Shown here: positions 63,976-64,000 of the stretch, piece by piece
Numbering within the stretch: position 1 is the stretch's first letter
Layout of the letters: every line of letters begins with the position of its first letter
NCBI RefSeq assembly: GCF_024346375.1
Contig: NZ_JAGQCV010000002.1
Coordinates: 1 to 64,000, forward strand
Length of the DNA stretch: 64,000 nucleotides
Direction of reading: 5' to 3'
From: Synechococcus sp. ATX 2A4
GTDB lineage: Bacteria; Cyanobacteriota; Cyanobacteriia; PCC-6307; Cyanobiaceae
Translations under genes and position numbers: made by a program
The notes under the pieces: generated by a model
Told to the model about the DNA's origin: nothing
Seen by the model: the letters and a program-made list of their open reading frames with translations, nothing else
Database searches by the model: none

Positions 63976-64000
63976 GCGGGCTTCCATTCAGCCGGCGAAC

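Overview
The window looks like a chromosomal segment of a GC-rich picocyanobacterium of the Cyanobium/Synechococcus type. The evidence is a set of cyanobacterial genes: DUF1816, DUF3288 and DUF1350 proteins, a solanesyl-diphosphate-type prenyl synthase with a UbiD decarboxylase (plastoquinone route), GSA aminomutase, GlcD, a mini-RNase III/RlmB pair and a RodZ-like protein. The cyanobacterial palindrome GCGATCGC occurs at least eight times (for example 12800, 21363, 31029, 37773, 37929, 43769, 45669 and 55781). The genus is inferred, not proven.

Layout. 1-980: end of an IS5-family insertion sequence whose transposase runs off the left edge and has lost a catalytic Asp. 1149-5709: a large secreted FG-GAP/cadherin-like/RTX protein and about 0.8 kb without a convincing gene. 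5710-9299: two TPR-containing glycosyltransferases joined by an ATGA overlap. 9307-17159: mostly minus-strand housekeeping genes (gatA, rlmB, mrnC, a STAS protein, carA, trpD). 17170-21306: plus-strand ABC exporter, msrA, small envelope proteins, tRNA-Pro(GGG) and a strong terminator. 21376-26517: minus-strand CHAD protein, CorA with a short coupled upstream ORF, a PstS-like protein behind a possible Pho box, and an exonuclease. 26597-35486: PrxQ, DUF1350, a Coq4-like protein, acetyl-CoA synthetase, a secreted protein with a VPGPLP-type sorting tail, a HAD phosphatase, a duplicated membrane protein and a prohibitin. 35517-45503: CPBP protease, GAF/GGDEF protein, RodZ-like, Sds, MurI, AmiC-type amidase, a Nit-type hydrolase and ComB. 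45549-64000: UbiD, Rrf2 regulator, GH63-like glucosidase, GMC oxidoreductase, a 14-bp tandem array, DoxX, VOC, DMT transporter, SDR, NDH-2, HemL, GlcD, PpsA and a periplasmic-binding-like protein.

How genes work together. MrnC and RlmB both act on 23S rRNA. TrpD and CarA overlap and link Trp with pyrimidine/Arg synthesis. MurI, AmiC-type amidase and RodZ serve the cell wall. Sds, UbiD and possibly the Coq4-like protein concern prenylquinones, and NDH-2 uses the quinone pool. GlcD (photorespiration), Acs and PpsA handle C2/C3 carbon. Overlapping start/stop pairs (ATGA or TTGA) are common and suggest translational coupling.

I did not find a clear defence island, CRISPR array or prophage. The least explained structures are the 14-bp tandem array that fills the space between two convergent stop codons (52017-52254), small tandem duplications at other stop codons, the RlmB protein with an arginine/glycine-rich head and a heptad-repeat acidic tail, a chain of hairpins before trpD, and the glycosyltransferase pair next to the RTX protein.
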